The notes under the pieces are model-generated. The model worked only from the letters and a program-made list of their open reading frames with translations, ran no database searches and was not told where the DNA came from. A program made the position numbers and the translations under genes. Of a DNA stretch of 64,000 nt, positions 10,411 to 22,479 are shown one piece after another. The first letter of the stretch is position 1; each line of letters starts with the position of its first letter. The stretch is from Methylobacterium sp. J-067 (lineage in GTDB: Bacteria > Pseudomonadota > Alphaproteobacteria > Rhizobiales > Beijerinckiaceae): the NCBI RefSeq assembly GCF_022829465.1, contig NZ_JAKSXZ010000110.1, forward strand, positions 248,001 through 312,000. Direction: 5' to 3'.

Positions 10411-11325
10411 TCAGCGGCGGTCGCCGATCAGGGCCTTCAGCTCGGCCAGTTCGCCGGCATCGAGGTCGGTGAGCGGCGAGCGCACGGGGCCCGCGTGGCG
10501 GCCCACGGCGGTCATGCCGGCCTTCACGATCGACACGGCGTAGCCGCGCTTGCGGTTGCGGATCGCGATGTAGGGGAGGACGAAGGCCTTCAGTTCGGCA
10601 TAGACCGCGTCGCGGTCCCGGCGGCGCACCGAGTCGTAGAACGACAGCGCCCATTCCGGCAGGAAGTTGAAGATCGCCGAGGAATAGGTGGTCACGCCCA
10701 TTTCCAGGTAGGGCAAGGCGAAGGTTTCGGCGGTGGGCAGGCCGCCGACATAGGTCAGGCGATCACCGAGGCCGGCATAGACGCGGGTCATCAGCTCGAC
10801 GTCGCCGACGCCGTCCTTGAAGCCCACGAGGTTCGGGTTGCGCTCACACAGGCCGGCGAGGGTGGTCTCGTTCAGCTGCGCGTTGGCGCGGTTGTAGACG
10901 ATGATGCCGAGCTTGGTCGCCTTGCACACCGCCTCGATATGGGCGGCGAGGCCGGCCTGCTCGGAGCCGACGAGGTAGGGCGGCAGGAGGAGGATGCCGT
11001 CGGCGCCGGCCGCCTCGGCGGCCTGGGCCATCTCGACCGCGAGCGCCGTGCCCTGGCCGGCGGGGGCGATGACCGGCGTACGGCCGCGGGTCTCCTCGAT
11101 GCAGGCGCGCAGCACCCGGTCGATCTCGGCGGGGGTCAGGGAGAAGAACTCGCCCGTGCCGCCGGCCGCGAACAGGCCGGAAACCTTGTAATCGGCGAGG
11201 CGGGAAAGGTTGTCGCGGTAGGCCGCTTCGTCGAAGCTGAAGTCGTCGCGGAAATGCGTGACCGGGAACGACAGCAGGCCGGAGCCCAGCTGCTTAGCCA
11301 TCTCCGCTGGGTTCATCCGCGCCAT
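10411..11325 (-). CDS. kdgD: 5-dehydro-4-deoxyglucarate dehydratase
   Basis: KdgD belongs to the DapA/NAL class I aldolase family. It dehydrates and decarboxylates 5-keto-4-deoxy-D-glucarate to 2,5-dioxopentanoate. The 304-aa protein has [15 protein letters not shown] (carboxylate-binding loop), IIVYNRANA (the tyrosine) and [11 protein letters not shown] (the Schiff-base lysine). I start at ATG 11325 because GGGAG lies 6 bases upstream; the ATG at 11331 would sit directly on that site. It is the first gene of the operon and is divergent from the LysR regulator. Confidence 0.94.
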   Translation of the reverse strand: MARMNPAEMAKQLGSGLLSFPVTHFRDDFSFDEAAYRDNLSRLADYKVSGLFAAGGTGEFFSLTPAEIDRVLRACIEETRGRTPVIAPAGQGTALAVEMAQAAEAAGADGILLLPPYLVGSEQAGLAAHIEAVCKATKLGIIVYNRANAQLNETTLAGLCERNPNLVGFKDGVGDVELMTRVYAGLGDRLTYVGGLPTAETFALPYLEMGVTTYSSAIFNFLPEWALSFYDSVRRRDRDAVYAELKAFVLPYIAIRNRKRGYAVSIVKAGMTAVGRHAGPVRSPLTDLDAGELAELKALIGDRR

Positions 11326-11433
11326 CGTCATCTCCCATGATTCGCGCCGTTCGGGCGTCTGAACTCTGGGTAGGGCTCCCTAATTGTCGCGTCCAACGTT
11401 GATTTTGGATTGATTATCCCGGATGCTGCATCA
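11326..11433. promoter_or_regulatory. Divergent kdgD / LysR control region
   Basis: These 108 bases lie between the divergent starts of the glucarate operon and its LysR-type gene, the classic layout for LysR autoregulation and inducer control. The AT-rich stretch about 11375-11420 contains the palindrome AACGTT and a repeated GATT core (GATTTTGGATTGATTAT). I could not fix one clear T-N11-A operator. Confidence 0.45.
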
Positions 11434-12324
11434 ATGTTCGATCTGGGACACGCCCGCAGTTTCGTCGCGGTGGCCGAGGAGCTGCATTTCGGCCGCGCCG
11501 CCGCGCGACTGAACCTGACGCAATCGCCCCTCTCCCGGCAAATCCAAATGCTGGAGCAGACGCTGGGGGTGACGCTGCTCGAACGGACCACCCGCGCGGT
11601 GCGGCTGACGCCCGCCGGCCGCACCTTCGTGGCCGAAGCCTACCGGGTGATCGCGGCAGCGGAGAACGCGGAGCGCGTCACCCGCCGCGCCGCCCGTGGC
11701 GAGAGCGGGATGATCCGACTCGGCTTCACCGCCGCCTCGGCCTACCGCATCCTCCCCCGCCTCGTGACGCATCTGCGCGACCGGCTGCCGGAGATCGACC
11801 TCGCCCTAGAGGAGATGGTGTCCGGCGAGCAGATCCAGGCGCTGGAGGGCAACCGGATCGACCTCGCGCTGCTGCGCCCGTCGCCGGCCCTCTCGGAGAG
11901 CGCCATCGAGGCGGTGCCGCTCACGCGGGAACGCCTGATCCTCGCGGTGCCGCAGGGCCATCGCCTCGCCCTCGGCCGGGCGCCGACCCTGGCCGATCTC
12001 GACGGCGAGCCGTTCGTGACATGGTCGCCCCGGGGCGGACGCTACTTCATCGACCTGCTCGCTGCGCTGTTCGAGGGCGGCGAGGTCCAGCCCCGCGTGG
12101 TGCAGCGGGTGAATCAGGTCCACGCGATGCTGGCTCTGGTCGGCGCCGGGCTCGGCGTCGCCCTCGTGCCGGACGGCGCCCGCAGCATCCGGGTGGCGAA
12201 CGTCACCCTACGCGCCATCCGGTTGCCGGCCTCGGCGCAGCCGGAACTGCACTTGGCCTCGCGGCGGGGCGACGCCAACCCGTGCCTCTCCTCGGTGCGA
12301 GAGGTGGTCGAAAACGCCTTTTAA
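11434..12324 (+). CDS. LysR-family regulator, probable activator of the glucarate operon
   Basis: The product is a 296-aa transcription factor. Residues 1-60 form the winged helix-turn-helix: ARSFVAVAEELHFGRAAARL and TQSPLSRQIQMLEQ are textbook LysR. The remainder is the two-lobed inducer-binding domain with IRLGFTAASAY at its start. The subgroup resembles CatR/BenM-like proteins. An in-frame TTG at 11410 would add eight residues; I prefer the ATG at 11434 because MFDLGHARSFV is the usual family start. Divergent placement from kdgD suggests it senses glucarate, galactarate or a pathway intermediate, which is an inference. Confidence 0.88.
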   Translation: MFDLGHARSFVAVAEELHFGRAAARLNLTQSPLSRQIQMLEQTLGVTLLERTTRAVRLTPAGRTFVAEAYRVIAAAENAERVTRRAARGESGMIRLGFTAASAYRILPRLVTHLRDRLPEIDLALEEMVSGEQIQALEGNRIDLALLRPSPALSESAIEAVPLTRERLILAVPQGHRLALGRAPTLADLDGEPFVTWSPRGGRYFIDLLAALFEGGEVQPRVVQRVNQVHAMLALVGAGLGVALVPDGARSIRVANVTLRAIRLPASAQPELHLASRRGDANPCLSSVREVVENAF

Positions 12325-12472
12325 GGCTCGGCGCGATTTGGTTCCATCACTATTGCCGGAGCGACAACAGGTTTGGATTGAATAATTATGCTTGTACGTA
12401 TTCGGAAGGACTTGCCTACGAGCCGCCAGCCGGACAAAGCTTAAGAAATCGTAGCTATGCCTGGAGCGAGCC

Positions 12473-13087
12473 TTGCACCGTGTGATTCGCTCAGTGACCG
12501 CCGCCGTCGTCACGATGGCCGTGGTGACGCCCTCGCTCGACGTGGTCCAGGCCGCAGGGGCGAACAAGCAATCTCAGACTGCCGGGCGTGCCGCCGTCGA
12601 GGCAAAGGACACGACCTTCATCGACAAACAGGAGAAGATGTGGGGCCGGCTCTCGGCCTCGATCTGTTCCGGCTGCATCACGGCCGCGAACCGCGTCGCT
12701 CCTTCGAGCTACGAGAAGCCGGGCAGCACGCCAGTCGCCGAAGCGAAGCTGGAGACGGTGAAGGCGGCCGTCCGCACGGCGGCGACGCCGCGCCGGTTCG
12801 TTCAGTTGAAGAAGCGCTACGCCAAGCACAATCGCCGCGAGAGGCTGCGGCTTGCGGCGCGCGCCCGGTGGAGGACGGCGATGCTCGCCAAGCGCCGGGC
12901 GCTGCACATTGCAGCCCTGAAGCGGCGTCATCCGGCCCCGGCGAGGGCCGCCTTCGTCCCGGCCTACGACGCGCGCTCGATCAATACAGTCTATCGCATC
13001 CCCACCGATCAGCCTTTCACCCCGAGCGACGACGGGCGGTGGCACGCGACGATCCTCCCGACCGCGCTACGCATGCGCCGGAGCTGA
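12473..13087 (+). CDS. Secreted basic protein of unknown function
   Basis: I do not recognise this 204-aa protein. Residues 1-27 look like a Sec signal peptide (hydrophobic SVTAAVVTMAVVT, cut near VQAAG). A CSGC pair near residues 63-66 could bind metal or form a disulfide. Residues about 100-160 are very rich in Arg, Lys and Ala (RRFVQLKKRYAKHNRRERL), so the mature protein is strongly basic and could bind DNA, lipid A or other polyanions. The start is a TTG with GGAG about 7 bases upstream. A GTG nine bases later lacks such a site. The 148 bases before it are AT-rich and probably carry the promoter. Confidence 0.65.
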   Translation: MHRVIRSVTAAVVTMAVVTPSLDVVQAAGANKQSQTAGRAAVEAKDTTFIDKQEKMWGRLSASICSGCITAANRVAPSSYEKPGSTPVAEAKLETVKAAVRTAATPRRFVQLKKRYAKHNRRERLRLAARARWRTAMLAKRRALHIAALKRRHPAPARAAFVPAYDARSINTVYRIPTDQPFTPSDDGRWHATILPTALRMRRS

Positions 13088-13180
13088 GCCCGTCGCGGGC
13101 GAGTTGACGCGCCGAGGAACCGGCCGGGCGGCCCTCCCTTGTCCGGGGGACCGCACTCAAGCGGACGGAGTTCTGAGACG

Positions 13181-13633
13181 ATGCGATTGAGACCGGCGAC
13201 CGCCCTCGGGCTGGCCCTGAGCCTCCTGCCCGCCACGGCCTTCGCACAGGGCAAGCCCCTGCCGCCGCCGGCCAGCGATGCCACGCCGCCCATCGAATTG
13301 TCGATCACATTGCAGGACGGGAAGCCGGTCTGCGCGCCGGCCGAACTGCTCGTGCCCGCCAACACCAACATCGCCCTGAACGTCGTCAGCCAGGCCAACG
13401 CCGATGTGACGCTGACCATTCCGGGCCAATTCTCGAACGGCCTCGTCGAGCACGCGGACGGCGATCTCGTCCACGTGGCGAGCGAGAAGGGCTATCTGGT
13501 GAAGCGCAACGGCAAGGGCGTGCTGAAGCTGCGGACCGAAGGGCCGGGGCAGGTAAAATACGCCTGCACCGCCACGAACAACCAGAGCCAGCCGTTCACT
13601 GGCACCTACACGCGGAAGGGGACGAACGGCTGA
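13181..13633 (+). CDS. Small periplasmic beta-rich protein (possible cupredoxin-like fold)
   Basis: This 150-aa protein begins with a clear signal peptide (TALGLALSLLPATAFAQG). After a proline-rich linker it has alternating strand-like segments: PIELSITLQDG, CAPAELLVPANTNIAL, ADVTLTIPGQF and GQVKYACTAT. The pattern, in particular LVPANTNIALNV, resembles cupredoxin_1/EfeO-type domains. The copper ligands of true blue proteins (His-Cys-His-Met) are not all visible, and two cysteines could form a disulfide instead. The function is unknown. A GGAG/GAGA region precedes the ATG. It converges on a PepSY-family gene across a strong hairpin. Confidence 0.6.
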   Translation: MRLRPATALGLALSLLPATAFAQGKPLPPPASDATPPIELSITLQDGKPVCAPAELLVPANTNIALNVVSQANADVTLTIPGQFSNGLVEHADGDLVHVASEKGYLVKRNGKGVLKLRTEGPGQVKYACTATNNQSQPFTGTYTRKGTNG

Positions 13634-13650
13634 TTCCGATCGAGACGAAA

Positions 13651-13677
13651 GCGGCCCCGGCGCTGGTCCGGGGCCGC
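13651..13677. terminator. Bidirectional hairpin terminator
   Basis: A perfect 10-bp stem (GCGGCCCCGG at 13651-13660 with its complement at 13668-13677) and a 7-nt loop lie between two convergent genes. On the minus strand it is followed by TTTCGTCT; on the plus strand it has few T residues. It probably ends both transcripts. Confidence 0.75.
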
Positions 13678-13688
13678 GTATTGGACGA

Positions 13689-14231
13689 TTAGTCGACCAC
13701 CTTGCCGTCCGGCCCGACCTTCACGGTCTGCTCCTTGTCGGCACCCGCGACCTTGATCTCGTACTGCACGGCCTTGCTGTCCTTCGACACCTCGGCCTCG
13801 TAGGCCTTGCCGCCGCCGGCCTTCTGCTCCGCGATGGCGAGTGCGTCCTTCAGGGTCGTCTTCGCCTCGTTGAAGTTCTTCGTGGTGAGGAAGGTGAAGT
13901 AGCGCTCGATCGGCTGGTTCTCGGTCTTGTAGACCGCGCCGGTGTCGGCGTTGATGCCGTATTCCACGAGCTTTCCGCTCGGGTAGACGACCTTCACGGC
14001 GTAATGCACCGGGTCCTTGCTGTCGGCCTTCTCGAAGTCGGCGTCGATGGCGCGGCCGCCCTTCTCCTCACCCTGCATCTCGGCAGTGCTGATCGCCTGC
14101 GGCAGGGCCACCTTTGCGGTCTTGGCGACCTGCCACTCCTTCATGTCCTTCATGTCGCCCGTGGTCTGGGCAAAGGCGAGGCTGGTGCCGAGCAGAAACA
14201 GGCCAGCAGTGGCGGCAAACGTCTTCGTCAT
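13689..14231 (-). CDS. Exported PepSY-domain protein
   Basis: The 180-aa product has a signal peptide (KTFAATAGLFLLGTSLAFAQ) and two PepSY-like repeats. One is around VHYAVKVVYPSGKLVEYGINADTGAVYK, described here by its KVVYPSGKLVEYGINADTG core. The other is at the C-terminus (EVSKDSKAVQYEIKVAGADK, then a Gly-Lys end). PepSY modules are small periplasmic domains linked to protease inhibition or metal/redox sensing. The start is ATG 14231; the frame runs 58 codons further without family features. It is divergent from the kdp operon, with 132 bases between. Confidence 0.75.
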   Translation of the reverse strand: MTKTFAATAGLFLLGTSLAFAQTTGDMKDMKEWQVAKTAKVALPQAISTAEMQGEEKGGRAIDADFEKADSKDPVHYAVKVVYPSGKLVEYGINADTGAVYKTENQPIERYFTFLTTKNFNEAKTTLKDALAIAEQKAGGGKAYEAEVSKDSKAVQYEIKVAGADKEQTVKVGPDGKVVD

Positions 14232-14297
14232 GGCGGGTAGAACCTCGTTTTCGAGTGTGTTGCCGTCATGAACGCCCCAGGCACGGGCCTGTTTCAT

Positions 14298-14352
14298 CGA
14301 TCCTGATACGATCCTTATGCGGATGGGCTGCGGCCCCTCTCGAACCCTCACG
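14298..14352 (+). promoter_or_regulatory. Candidate KdpE-responsive or leader element, copy A
   Basis: This 55-base segment directly precedes the kdp operon, ending 11 bases before the first ORF. It recurs in inverted orientation at 22761-22815, upstream of a small gene that converges on kdpE. My hand alignment is gap-free with 39 of 55 identical positions. Three blocks are perfect: CGATCCT, ATCCTTAT and CTCGAACCCTCACG. Its place in front of a K+-starvation operon that encodes KdpD/KdpE suggests an operator, shared promoter or conserved 5-prime leader. Confidence 0.55.
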
Positions 14353-14363
14353 CGGAGGCTGAG

Positions 14364-14492
14364 ATGATCCGAGGCGGCGGGATGAGCCCGCCGACCGGAC
14401 CGCACACCATGCTCGACCTGATCTTCGTCGCCGGAGGCCTCGCCTTCTTCGCCGCCAGCGCCGGCTATGCCGCCCTGTGCGAGCGCCTGTGA
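14364..14492 (+). CDS. Small membrane peptide upstream of kdpF
   Basis: This ORF encodes 42 aa from ATG 14364, which has GGAGG six bases upstream, or 27 aa from the in-frame ATG at 14409. The C-terminal 27 residues form one transmembrane helix (DLIFVAGGLAFFAASAGYAA) ending LCERL. It ends 10 bases before kdpF and shares the operon's orientation. I recall similar unannotated peptides before kdpF in other proteobacterial kdp operons. It may be an extra small subunit or regulator of the KdpFABC complex, but no function is shown. Confidence 0.55.
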   Translation: MIRGGGMSPPTGPHTMLDLIFVAGGLAFFAASAGYAALCERL

Positions 14493-14502
14493 GGGGGCGG
14501 CG

Positions 14503-14592
14503 ATGACCCTCGACCTCGCCCTCGGCGCCCTCGTGACCGCCGGCCTCCTCGTCTACCTCACCTACGCCCTCGTCCGCCCCGAGCGGTTCTGA
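14503..14592 (+). CDS. kdpF: K+-transporting ATPase small subunit KdpF
   Basis: KdpF is a 29-aa single-helix peptide that stabilises the KdpFABC complex in the inner membrane. The sequence has the family pattern: MTLDLALG start, a hydrophobic helix, then YALVRPERF at the C-terminus. GGGGCGG precedes the ATG. It lies between the small peptide ORF and kdpA (22 bases downstream). Confidence 0.9.
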   Translation: MTLDLALGALVTAGLLVYLTYALVRPERF

Positions 14593-14614
14593 GCGGCGGC
14601 ACGGACTTCACCCC

Positions 14615-16330
14615 ATGACAACCAACGGCTGGATCCAGATCGCGCTGTTCTGCGCGGTCGTGCTGGCGCTCGTGAAGCCCTTGGGCTTCTACATGACCCG
14701 CGTCTTCGGTGGGGAGCGCACCCTTCTCTCGCCCGTCCTCGGACCCGTCGAGCGCGGACTCTATCGAGTGGCGGGCCTCGATGCCCGACAGGAACAGACA
14801 TGGCTCGGCTATGCCGGCGCCCTCGTCGTGTTCCATGTGCTGGGCTTCCTCCTGCTTTACGCGATCCTGCGGTTGCAGGCGCTGCTGCCGCTGAACCCGG
14901 CGGGGCAGGGGGAGGTGGCGCCCGACCTCGCCTTCAACACGTCGACGAGCTTCATCACCAACACCAACTGGCAATCCTACGGCGGCGAGACCACGCTCTC
15001 GTACCTGTCGCAGATGCTGGGGCTGACGCACCAGAACTTCCTCTCGGCGGCCACCGGCATCGCCGTGGCGGTGGCGATGATCCGCGGCTTCAGCCGCGCC
15101 TCGTCGCGCACGCTCGGTTCGTTCTGGGTCGATGTCACCCGCGCGACCCTCTACGTGCTGTTGCCGCTCTGTGTCGTCTACGCGCTGTTCCTGGTCTGGC
15201 AGGGCATCCCGCAGACGCTGGGCGCCTCCGTCGATGCGACGACGCTGGAAGGCGCCAAGCAGAGCATCGCGCTCGGCCCCGTGGCGAGCCAGGTGGCGAT
15301 CAAGATGCTCGGCACGAACGGGGGCGGGTTCTTCAATGCCAACGCCGCGCATCCCTTCGAGAACCCCACCGCCCTCTCGAACTTCGTGCAGATGGTCTCG
15401 ATCTTCGCGATCGGCGCCGCGCTCACCAACGTGTTCGGCCGGATGGTCGGGGACGAGCGCCAGGGCTGGGCGATCCTCGCCGCCATGGGCGTGCTGTTCG
15501 TGGCCGGCGTCGCCGTCACCTACTGGGCCGAGGCGCAGGGCAGTTCCGTGCTGAACGGGCTGGGCCTGACCGGAGGCAACATGGAGGGCAAGGAGACCCG
15601 CTTCGGTATCGCGACCTCGGCGCTCTTCGCCGTGATCACCACCGCCGCCTCCTGCGGCGCGGTGAACGCCATGCACGATTCGTTCACGGCGCTCGGCGGC
15701 CTGATCCCGCTCATCAACATGCAGCTCGGCGAGGTCATCGTCGGCGGCGTCGGCGCCGGGCTCTATGGCATGCTGATCTTCGTGCTCATCGCGATCTTCG
15801 TCGCGGGACTGATGGTCGGACGCACCCCCGAATACCTCGGCAAGAAGATCGAGGCGAAGGAGGTGAAGATGGCCATGCTCGGCATCCTCTGCCTGCCGCT
15901 GATGATGCTCGGCTTCACGGCGGTGGCGGCGGTGCTGCCGGCGGGGCTCGCAGGCCCGGCCAATGCCGGCCCGCACGGGTTCTCCGAGATCCTCTACGCC
16001 TACACCTCGGCGGCGGCGAACAACGGCTCGGCCTTCGGCGGGCTGACGGCGAACACGCTGTTCTACAACTCGACGCTCGGCATCGCGATGCTGGTCGGCC
16101 GGTTCTTCGTGAAGATCCCGGCGCTTGCCATCGCGGGCTCGCTCGCCGCCAAGAAGACGGTGCCTGCCTCCGCCGGCACCTTCCCGACCCATGGCGGGCT
16201 GTTCGTCGGCCTGCTGGTCGGCGTGGTGCTCATCATCGGCGGGCTGACCTTCTTCCCGTCCCTCGCGCTCGGCCCGGTGGTCGAACACCTCGCGGGCGCC
16301 GCCGGCCAGACCTTCGGCACGGGCGGCTGA
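14615..16330 (+). CDS. kdpA: K+-transporting ATPase subunit A
   Basis: KdpA is the potassium-selective channel-like subunit of the high-affinity Kdp pump. The 571-aa protein is of usual family length, with about 10 membrane segments. Selectivity-filter regions are visible: [56 protein letters not shown] and [16 protein letters not shown]. These are the four P-loop-type repeats of the SKT superfamily. It is followed by kdpB after 41 bases. Confidence 0.97.
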   Translation: MTTNGWIQIALFCAVVLALVKPLGFYMTRVFGGERTLLSPVLGPVERGLYRVAGLDARQEQTWLGYAGALVVFHVLGFLLLYAILRLQALLPLNPAGQGEVAPDLAFNTSTSFITNTNWQSYGGETTLSYLSQMLGLTHQNFLSAATGIAVAVAMIRGFSRASSRTLGSFWVDVTRATLYVLLPLCVVYALFLVWQGIPQTLGASVDATTLEGAKQSIALGPVASQVAIKMLGTNGGGFFNANAAHPFENPTALSNFVQMVSIFAIGAALTNVFGRMVGDERQGWAILAAMGVLFVAGVAVTYWAEAQGSSVLNGLGLTGGNMEGKETRFGIATSALFAVITTAASCGAVNAMHDSFTALGGLIPLINMQLGEVIVGGVGAGLYGMLIFVLIAIFVAGLMVGRTPEYLGKKIEAKEVKMAMLGILCLPLMMLGFTAVAAVLPAGLAGPANAGPHGFSEILYAYTSAAANNGSAFGGLTANTLFYNSTLGIAMLVGRFFVKIPALAIAGSLAAKKTVPASAGTFPTHGGLFVGLLVGVVLIIGGLTFFPSLALGPVVEHLAGAAGQTFGTGG

Positions 16331-16371
16331 CCGCCCGCCGCCGTCATCCCATCCCCATTCGGACATCTCCC

Positions 16372-18456
<2,085 letters not shown>

Positions 18457-18470
18457 ATTCGAGTTCGCCC

Positions 18471-19076
18471 ATGCTCACCCAGCTTCGCCCCGCCCTCGTC
18501 CTGATGGTCGCCCTCACCGCGATCACCGGCCTCGCCTATCCCCTCGCGGTCACGGGAATCGCGGGGGCCGTCTTCCCGGCAAAGGCCGCCGGGAGCTTCA
18601 TCGAGCGGAACGGCCAAGTCGTCGGCTCGTCGCTGATCGGCCAGAACTTCACCTCGGCCGGCTATTTCCATGGCCGCCCTTCCGCCACCACGGCCGCCGA
18701 CCCGGCCGACGCGACCAAGACCGTGCCGGCGCCCTACAACGCCAGCAATTCCGCCGGCTCGAATCTCGGGCCGACCAGCGCGGCCCTGTCCGAGCGGGTG
18801 AAGGGCGACCTCGATACCCTAAAGGCGGAGAACCCCGGCGCCGCCGTGCCGGTGGACCTCGTGACCACCAGCGGCTCCGGCCTCGATCCCGACATCAGCC
18901 CGGAGGCCGCCCTGTTCCAGGTGCCCCGCGTCGCCAAGGCGCGATCCCTCCCCGAGGATCGTGTGCGGGCCTTGGTGACGTCGCGCATCGAGGGCCGTAC
19001 CCTCGGCGTTCTCGGCGAGCCCCGCGTGAACGTGCTGGCCCTGAACCTCGCCCTGGACGATCTCTCCCACCCCTGA
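18471..19076 (+). CDS. kdpC: K+-transporting ATPase subunit C
   Basis: KdpC is the single-span periplasmic subunit that assists assembly and ATP affinity of KdpB. The 201-aa protein has one N-terminal membrane helix ([20 protein letters not shown]). The periplasmic domain carries family motifs: [32 protein letters not shown], and [14 protein letters not shown] with VPRVA. Only 4 bases separate it from kdpD. Confidence 0.96.
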   Translation: MLTQLRPALVLMVALTAITGLAYPLAVTGIAGAVFPAKAAGSFIERNGQVVGSSLIGQNFTSAGYFHGRPSATTAADPADATKTVPAPYNASNSAGSNLGPTSAALSERVKGDLDTLKAENPGAAVPVDLVTTSGSGLDPDISPEAALFQVPRVAKARSLPEDRVRALVTSRIEGRTLGVLGEPRVNVLALNLALDDLSHP

Positions 19077-19080
19077 CCCG

Positions 19081-21795
19081 ATGCCAGAGACCGGACGCGA
19101 CCCGAACCGCCCCTCGCCCGACGCGCTGCTCGACGCCGCGCGCCGGGAGGAGCGGGGGCGCGGCCGGCTCAAGGTGTTCCTCGGCGCCGCTCCCGGCGTC
19201 GGCAAGACCTACGAGTTGCTGACCATCGGCCGGGCGCGGCTGAAGGCCGGGGCCGACGTGGTGGTCGGCGTGGTCGAGACACACGGGCGGGCCGAGACCG
19301 AAGCCCTGCTCGACGGGTTCGAGACGATCCCGCGAATCCGCGTGCCGTATCACGGCACCGTCTTGCAGGAGATGGACCTCGACGCGCTCCTCGCCCGCCG
19401 CCCCGACCTCGCCCTGGTGGACGAACTCGCCCACACCAACGCGCCGGGCTCGCGCCACCCGAAGCGCTATCAGGACGTGGAGGAATTGCTCGACGCGGGC
19501 ATCGATGTCCTGACCACGCTCAACATCCAGCACGTCGAGAGCCTGAACGACGTGGTGGCCGCGATCACCCGCATCCGCGTCCGCGAGACGGTGCCCGACA
19601 GCGTGCTCGACCGGGCGGACGACATCGAGGTGGTCGACCTCAACCCCGACGACCTGATCCAGCGCCTGAAGGACGGCAAGGTCTACGTGCCGGCCAATGC
19701 CGAGCGGGCGCTGAACCATTACTTCTCGCGCGGCAATCTGACGGCTCTGCGCGAACTCGCCCTGCGCCGCACAGCCGACCGGGTCGATGACGAGCTCATC
19801 AGCTACATGCGGGCCAACGCCATCGCCGGCCCCTGGGCGGCGGGGGAGCGACTGCTGGTCTGCCTCAACGAGGATCCGCGCGGGGGGAGCCTCGTGCGCT
19901 ATGCCAAGCGCCTCGCCGACCGGCTGCACGCCCCCTGGACCGCCCTTGTGGTGGAAGGTGCGCGCTCGGCCTCCCTCACGGAGGCGCAGCGCGACCGGAT
20001 CGCCGACGCCCTGCGCCTCGCGGACAGGCTCGGCGGCGATGCCGTGACCATCCCCGGCGGGCGCCGCGTCGCGGAGGACATCCTGGCCTATGCCCGCTCG
20101 GCGAACGTGAATCACATCGTCGTCGGCAAGGCGTCGCGCTCCTGGCTGTTCGAATTGCTGAACGGCTCGGTGGTCCATGATCTCGTGCGCGGCTCGGGGG
20201 CGATCAGCGTCCACGTCGTACCCGGCGAGGCGATGGCGCCGGAGGCCGCGAAATCCCGGGGCATCGCGGTCGCCGCCGCGCGGCGCGAAGGTTTCGGGCC
20301 GTATCTCTTCGCCATGCTCGTCACCGCCACCGGCCTCGGCCTCGCGCTGGCGGCGCAGCCGAGTCTCGGCTCGGAGAATGCGGACTTATTTCTGCTGACA
20401 GGCGTCGTCGCCGTGGCGATCCGCAGTGGGCTGGGGCCGTCCCTCGCGGCGGTGGTCGCGGCCTCGCTCGCCTACAACTTCTTCTTCCTGCCGCCCCTCT
20501 ACACCTTCACCATCGCCGACCCGTCGAACGTGGCGGCGTTCGTGCTGTTCACCATCGTCGCCGTGCTGGTCTCGAACCTCGCGGCGCGCTCGCGCCTGAC
20601 GGCGGTGATCAGCCAGTCGCGGGCGCGGGCGACGGAACGACTCTACGGCTTCTCGCGCAAGCTCGCGGGCTGCGGTACCCTCGACGACGTGCTGTGGGCC
20701 ACCTGCGCGCAGATCGCCGCCATGCTGAATGTGCGGACGGTGCTGCTCCTGCCGGAGAACGATACCGTCACCGTCCATGCCGGCTACCCGCCGGAGGACA
20801 GGCTGGACGAAGCCGACCTCGCCGCCGCCCGCTGGGCCTTCGACAACGACCGCCCGGCCGGGCGCGGCGCCGACACCCTGCCGGGCGCGCGACGCCTCTT
20901 CATCCCCATGCGCACCGGGCGCGGCACCATCGGCGTCGTCGGGCTCGATGCTGACGGGACGGGGCCGATCCTCACCCCGGAGGACAGGCGCCTCCTCGAC
21001 GCCCTGGCCGACATGGGGGCGCTCGCCATCGAGCGCGTCCGCCTCGTCGAAGACCTCGACAAGGCCGAGCGCGCCGCCGAGACCGACCGCCTGCGCCAAG
21101 CCTTGCTTACCTCGATCAGCCACGATCTGCGCACGCCGCTCTCTTCCGTGCTCGGCGCGGCGAGCACCCTGCGCGACCTCGAGGCCGCGCTGCCGCCGGA
21201 GGCGAAGGCCGACCTGCTCGGCACCATCATCGAGGAATCGGAGCGGCTGAACCGGTTCATCGCCAACCTCCTCGACATGACCCGATTGGAGGCCGGCGCC
21301 GTGGCCCCGAACCTCGCCCTGCAGGATGTCGGCGAGATCATCGACACAGCCTTGCGCCGGGTGGACAAGGTTCTGCGAGGCCACCGGGTGGTGGTCGATG
21401 TCGAGCCGGATCTCCCCGCCCTGCGGCTCGACCCCGTCCTGTTCGAGCAGGTGCTCGTGAACATCCTCGACAACGCCGCGAAATACGCCCCCGAGGGCTC
21501 GGTGGTGACGGTGCGCGCCCGCCGCGCGGGATCCCAACTGCGCATCGAGGTGACGGACGAGGGCGACGGCCTGCCCGAGGCGGATACCGAGCGCGTGTTC
21601 GACAAGTTCTACCGCGCCCGCAAGGGCGACCGGGTGCGAGCCGGAACGGGGCTCGGCCTCGCCATCTCGCGCGGCTTCGTGGAGGCGATGGGCGGGCGCG
21701 TCACCGCTGCCAACCGGCGCGACCGCCTGGGCGCCTGCTTCACGATCAGCCTGCCCGTGCCGGAGGGGCGGACCTCGAAGGACATCGCCGCATGA
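19081..21795 (+). CDS. kdpD: Osmosensitive K+ sensor histidine kinase
   Basis: KdpD senses low K+ or osmotic stress and phosphorylates KdpE. The 904-aa protein has the KdpD N-terminal domain with a Walker A motif (GAAPGVGKT, residues 35-43) and [15 protein letters not shown], followed by a Usp-like domain ending near residue 385. Four closely spaced membrane helices lie at about residues 400-510. A GAF-like region follows. HisKA contains [12 protein letters not shown] with the phosphoryl His at 681. HATPase has [13 protein letters not shown] and [10 protein letters not shown]. Its last codons overlap kdpE (ATGA). Confidence 0.96.
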   Translation: MPETGRDPNRPSPDALLDAARREERGRGRLKVFLGAAPGVGKTYELLTIGRARLKAGADVVVGVVETHGRAETEALLDGFETIPRIRVPYHGTVLQEMDLDALLARRPDLALVDELAHTNAPGSRHPKRYQDVEELLDAGIDVLTTLNIQHVESLNDVVAAITRIRVRETVPDSVLDRADDIEVVDLNPDDLIQRLKDGKVYVPANAERALNHYFSRGNLTALRELALRRTADRVDDELISYMRANAIAGPWAAGERLLVCLNEDPRGGSLVRYAKRLADRLHAPWTALVVEGARSASLTEAQRDRIADALRLADRLGGDAVTIPGGRRVAEDILAYARSANVNHIVVGKASRSWLFELLNGSVVHDLVRGSGAISVHVVPGEAMAPEAAKSRGIAVAAARREGFGPYLFAMLVTATGLGLALAAQPSLGSENADLFLLTGVVAVAIRSGLGPSLAAVVAASLAYNFFFLPPLYTFTIADPSNVAAFVLFTIVAVLVSNLAARSRLTAVISQSRARATERLYGFSRKLAGCGTLDDVLWATCAQIAAMLNVRTVLLLPENDTVTVHAGYPPEDRLDEADLAAARWAFDNDRPAGRGADTLPGARRLFIPMRTGRGTIGVVGLDADGTGPILTPEDRRLLDALADMGALAIERVRLVEDLDKAERAAETDRLRQALLTSISHDLRTPLSSVLGAASTLRDLEAALPPEAKADLLGTIIEESERLNRFIANLLDMTRLEAGAVAPNLALQDVGEIIDTALRRVDKVLRGHRVVVDVEPDLPALRLDPVLFEQVLVNILDNAAKYAPEGSVVTVRARRAGSQLRIEVTDEGDGLPEADTERVFDKFYRARKGDRVRAGTGLGLAISRGFVEAMGGRVTAANRRDRLGACFTISLPVPEGRTSKDIAA

Positions 21796-22478
21796 GCGCC
21801 ACCGTCCTCGTGATCGACGATGAGCCGCCGATCCGTAAATTGCTGCGCATGGGGCTCTCGACGCAGGGTTACACGATTCTCGAAGCGCCGGACGGGCGCA
21901 CTGCCCTCGACGTTCTGAAGCGCGAGGGCGCCGACCTCGTCATCCTCGATCTCGGCCTGCCCGACATGCGCGGGCACGACCTGTTGAAGGCGATCCGCTC
22001 CGCCCATCCCGACCTGCCGGTGGTGGTGCTCTCCAGCCGCGACGACGAGGGCGGCAAGGTCGAGGCTTTGGACCTCGGCGCGGACGATTACGTCACCAAG
22101 CCCTTCGGCATGGCCGAGTTGCTAGCCCGCTTGCGCGCCGCCCTGCGCCACCAATTGGCCACGCAGGGCGAACGGCCGATCTTCCGCGTCGAGGGGCTGA
22201 TGGTCGATCTCGTCCGCCGCATCGTCCGCGTGAACGACGCGGAGGTGAAGCTGACCCCGCGGGAATACGATTTCCTGCGGGTGCTGGTGAACCATGCCGG
22301 CAAGGTGCTCACCCACGCGCAACTGATGCAGGCGGTCTCTACCTCGTCGGACCCGCAATACCTGCGGGTCTACATGCGCCAGCTTCGCCAGAAGCTCGAA
22401 GCCGATCCCGAGCGCCCGCGTCTCCTGCTGACAGAGACCGGCGTCGGCTACCGGCTTCGCGCCCCAGACGCGCCGTAG
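21792..22478 (+). CDS. kdpE: Response regulator of the kdp operon
   Basis: KdpE is an OmpR/PhoB-class DNA-binding regulator of 228 aa. The receiver domain has the acidic pair VIDDEPP, the phospho-Asp53 in [12 protein letters not shown] and the conserved Lys in DYVTKPFG. The C-terminal winged helix carries [20 protein letters not shown] and [14 protein letters not shown]. It is encoded in one operon with its kinase and target genes, so it likely autoregulates. It ends one base from the convergent small gene at 22480. Confidence 0.96.
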   Translation: MSATVLVIDDEPPIRKLLRMGLSTQGYTILEAPDGRTALDVLKREGADLVILDLGLPDMRGHDLLKAIRSAHPDLPVVVLSSRDDEGGKVEALDLGADDYVTKPFGMAELLARLRAALRHQLATQGERPIFRVEGLMVDLVRRIVRVNDAEVKLTPREYDFLRVLVNHAGKVLTHAQLMQAVSTSSDPQYLRVYMRQLRQKLEADPERPRLLLTETGVGYRLRAPDAP

Positions 22479-22479
22479 A

